Source of the DNA: Clostridia bacterium
GTDB lineage: Bacteria; Bacillota; Clostridia; Oscillospirales; CAG-272
Assembly (NCBI GenBank): GCA_017520365.1
Contig: JAFXFQ010000075.1
Span: forward strand, 1-5,819
DNA: 5,819 nt
Direction: 5' to 3'
In this document: positions 5,608 through 5,819 of the stretch, one piece after another
Position numbering within the stretch: position 1 is the stretch's first letter
How the letters are laid out: each line of letters opens with the position of its first letter
Notes under the pieces: model-generated
The model's database searches: none
Told to the model about the DNA's origin: nothing
The model's input: only the letters and a program-made list of their open reading frames with translations
Translations under genes and position numbers: made by a program

Positions 5608-5819
5608 TTAGTCGCTTGCCTTTTTTAGCCTTAGGGCCTCTCTGACCACTTCTCTTTCATCAAAATACAGCTCTCTGCCGCCCACCAGCTCATACCTCTC
5701 GTGGCCCTTTCCCGCAAGGAGCACCGTATCTCCTTCCCGTGCCATAGAAACTGCGGCAATAATGGCATTTTTTCTGTTTGGAATGACCACGTATCCATCC
5801 CCATCCATACCATCGGTTA
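5608..5819 (-). CDS. murE: UDP-MurNAc-tripeptide synthetase MurE (C-terminal part, cut by window edge)
   Basis: MurE is the cytoplasmic ATP-dependent ligase that adds the third amino acid (meso-diaminopimelate or L-lysine) to UDP-MurNAc-L-Ala-D-Glu. Only about the last 69 codons are present. The frame stays open to the right edge, entering as TDGMDGDG, and ends at TAA (5610-5608). Visible landmarks of the C-terminal domain are YVVIPNRKNAI, the GDTVLLAGKGHERYE stretch with the MurE-type GKGHE motif, and the closing FDEREVVREAL helix. MurF and MurD lack this GKGHE...DEREV ending. The substrate-selecting motif (DNPR in diaminopimelate enzymes) lies outside the window, so the third amino acid cannot be read. 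The gene lies directly upstream of the mraY promoter, with no murF between. Confidence 0.9.
   Translation of the reverse strand, partial: TDGMDGDGYVVIPNRKNAIIAAVSMAREGDTVLLAGKGHERYELVGGRELYFDEREVVREALRLKKASD

Overview
The window is a stretch of a division and cell wall (dcw) cluster, with every gene read from the minus strand. In transcription order, right to left, it holds the 3' end of murE, then mraY, ftsW, murG, divIB (ftsQ) and the 5' end of ftsZ. The gene set, the DivIB-type FtsQ, the purine-rich Shine-Dalgarno sequences, the AT-rich intergenic DNA with clear sigma-A-type promoters and the moderate coding GC point to a Gram-positive Firmicute. A clostridial member, perhaps Ruminococcaceae/Oscillospirales, is my best guess. 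That placement is inferred from sequence style and was not tested by a search.

Layout: murE (5608-5819, cut by the window edge) is followed by a 99-nt AT-rich gap with a near-consensus promoter (TTGACC, 17 nt, extended-10 TGATATAAT). This promoter starts a new unit: mraY, a 42-nt gap, ftsW, a 15-nt gap, murG, a 28-nt gap, divIB. The four genes are tightly packed and three have an obvious ribosome binding site, so they look like one operon. A 263-nt AT-rich region then separates divIB from ftsZ. It holds a second good promoter (TTGAAA, 17 nt, TATTAT), a cluster of TTTATGC-type repeats upstream of it, and a roughly 100-nt ftsZ leader containing a possible 13-codon leader peptide and alternative hairpins. 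No gene-free stretch exceeds 300 nt and no good intrinsic terminator was found, so read-through from divIB into ftsZ is possible.

Function: MurE adds the third amino acid to the UDP-MurNAc peptide, MraY makes lipid I, and MurG makes lipid II. FtsW polymerises lipid II into septal glycan, DivIB is part of the division complex that controls septal synthesis, and FtsZ forms the ring that places it. The cluster therefore couples late precursor synthesis to septum building.

The pathway itself is ordinary, and I see no undescribed system. The points worth a second look are the absence of murF, murD, murB and ftsA from their common positions, the long basic cytoplasmic tails on both FtsW and DivIB, a K in place of the usual P in an FtsW motif, and the structured regulatory DNA in front of ftsZ and mraY. 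No mobile elements, RNA genes, CRISPR arrays or plus-strand genes were supported.
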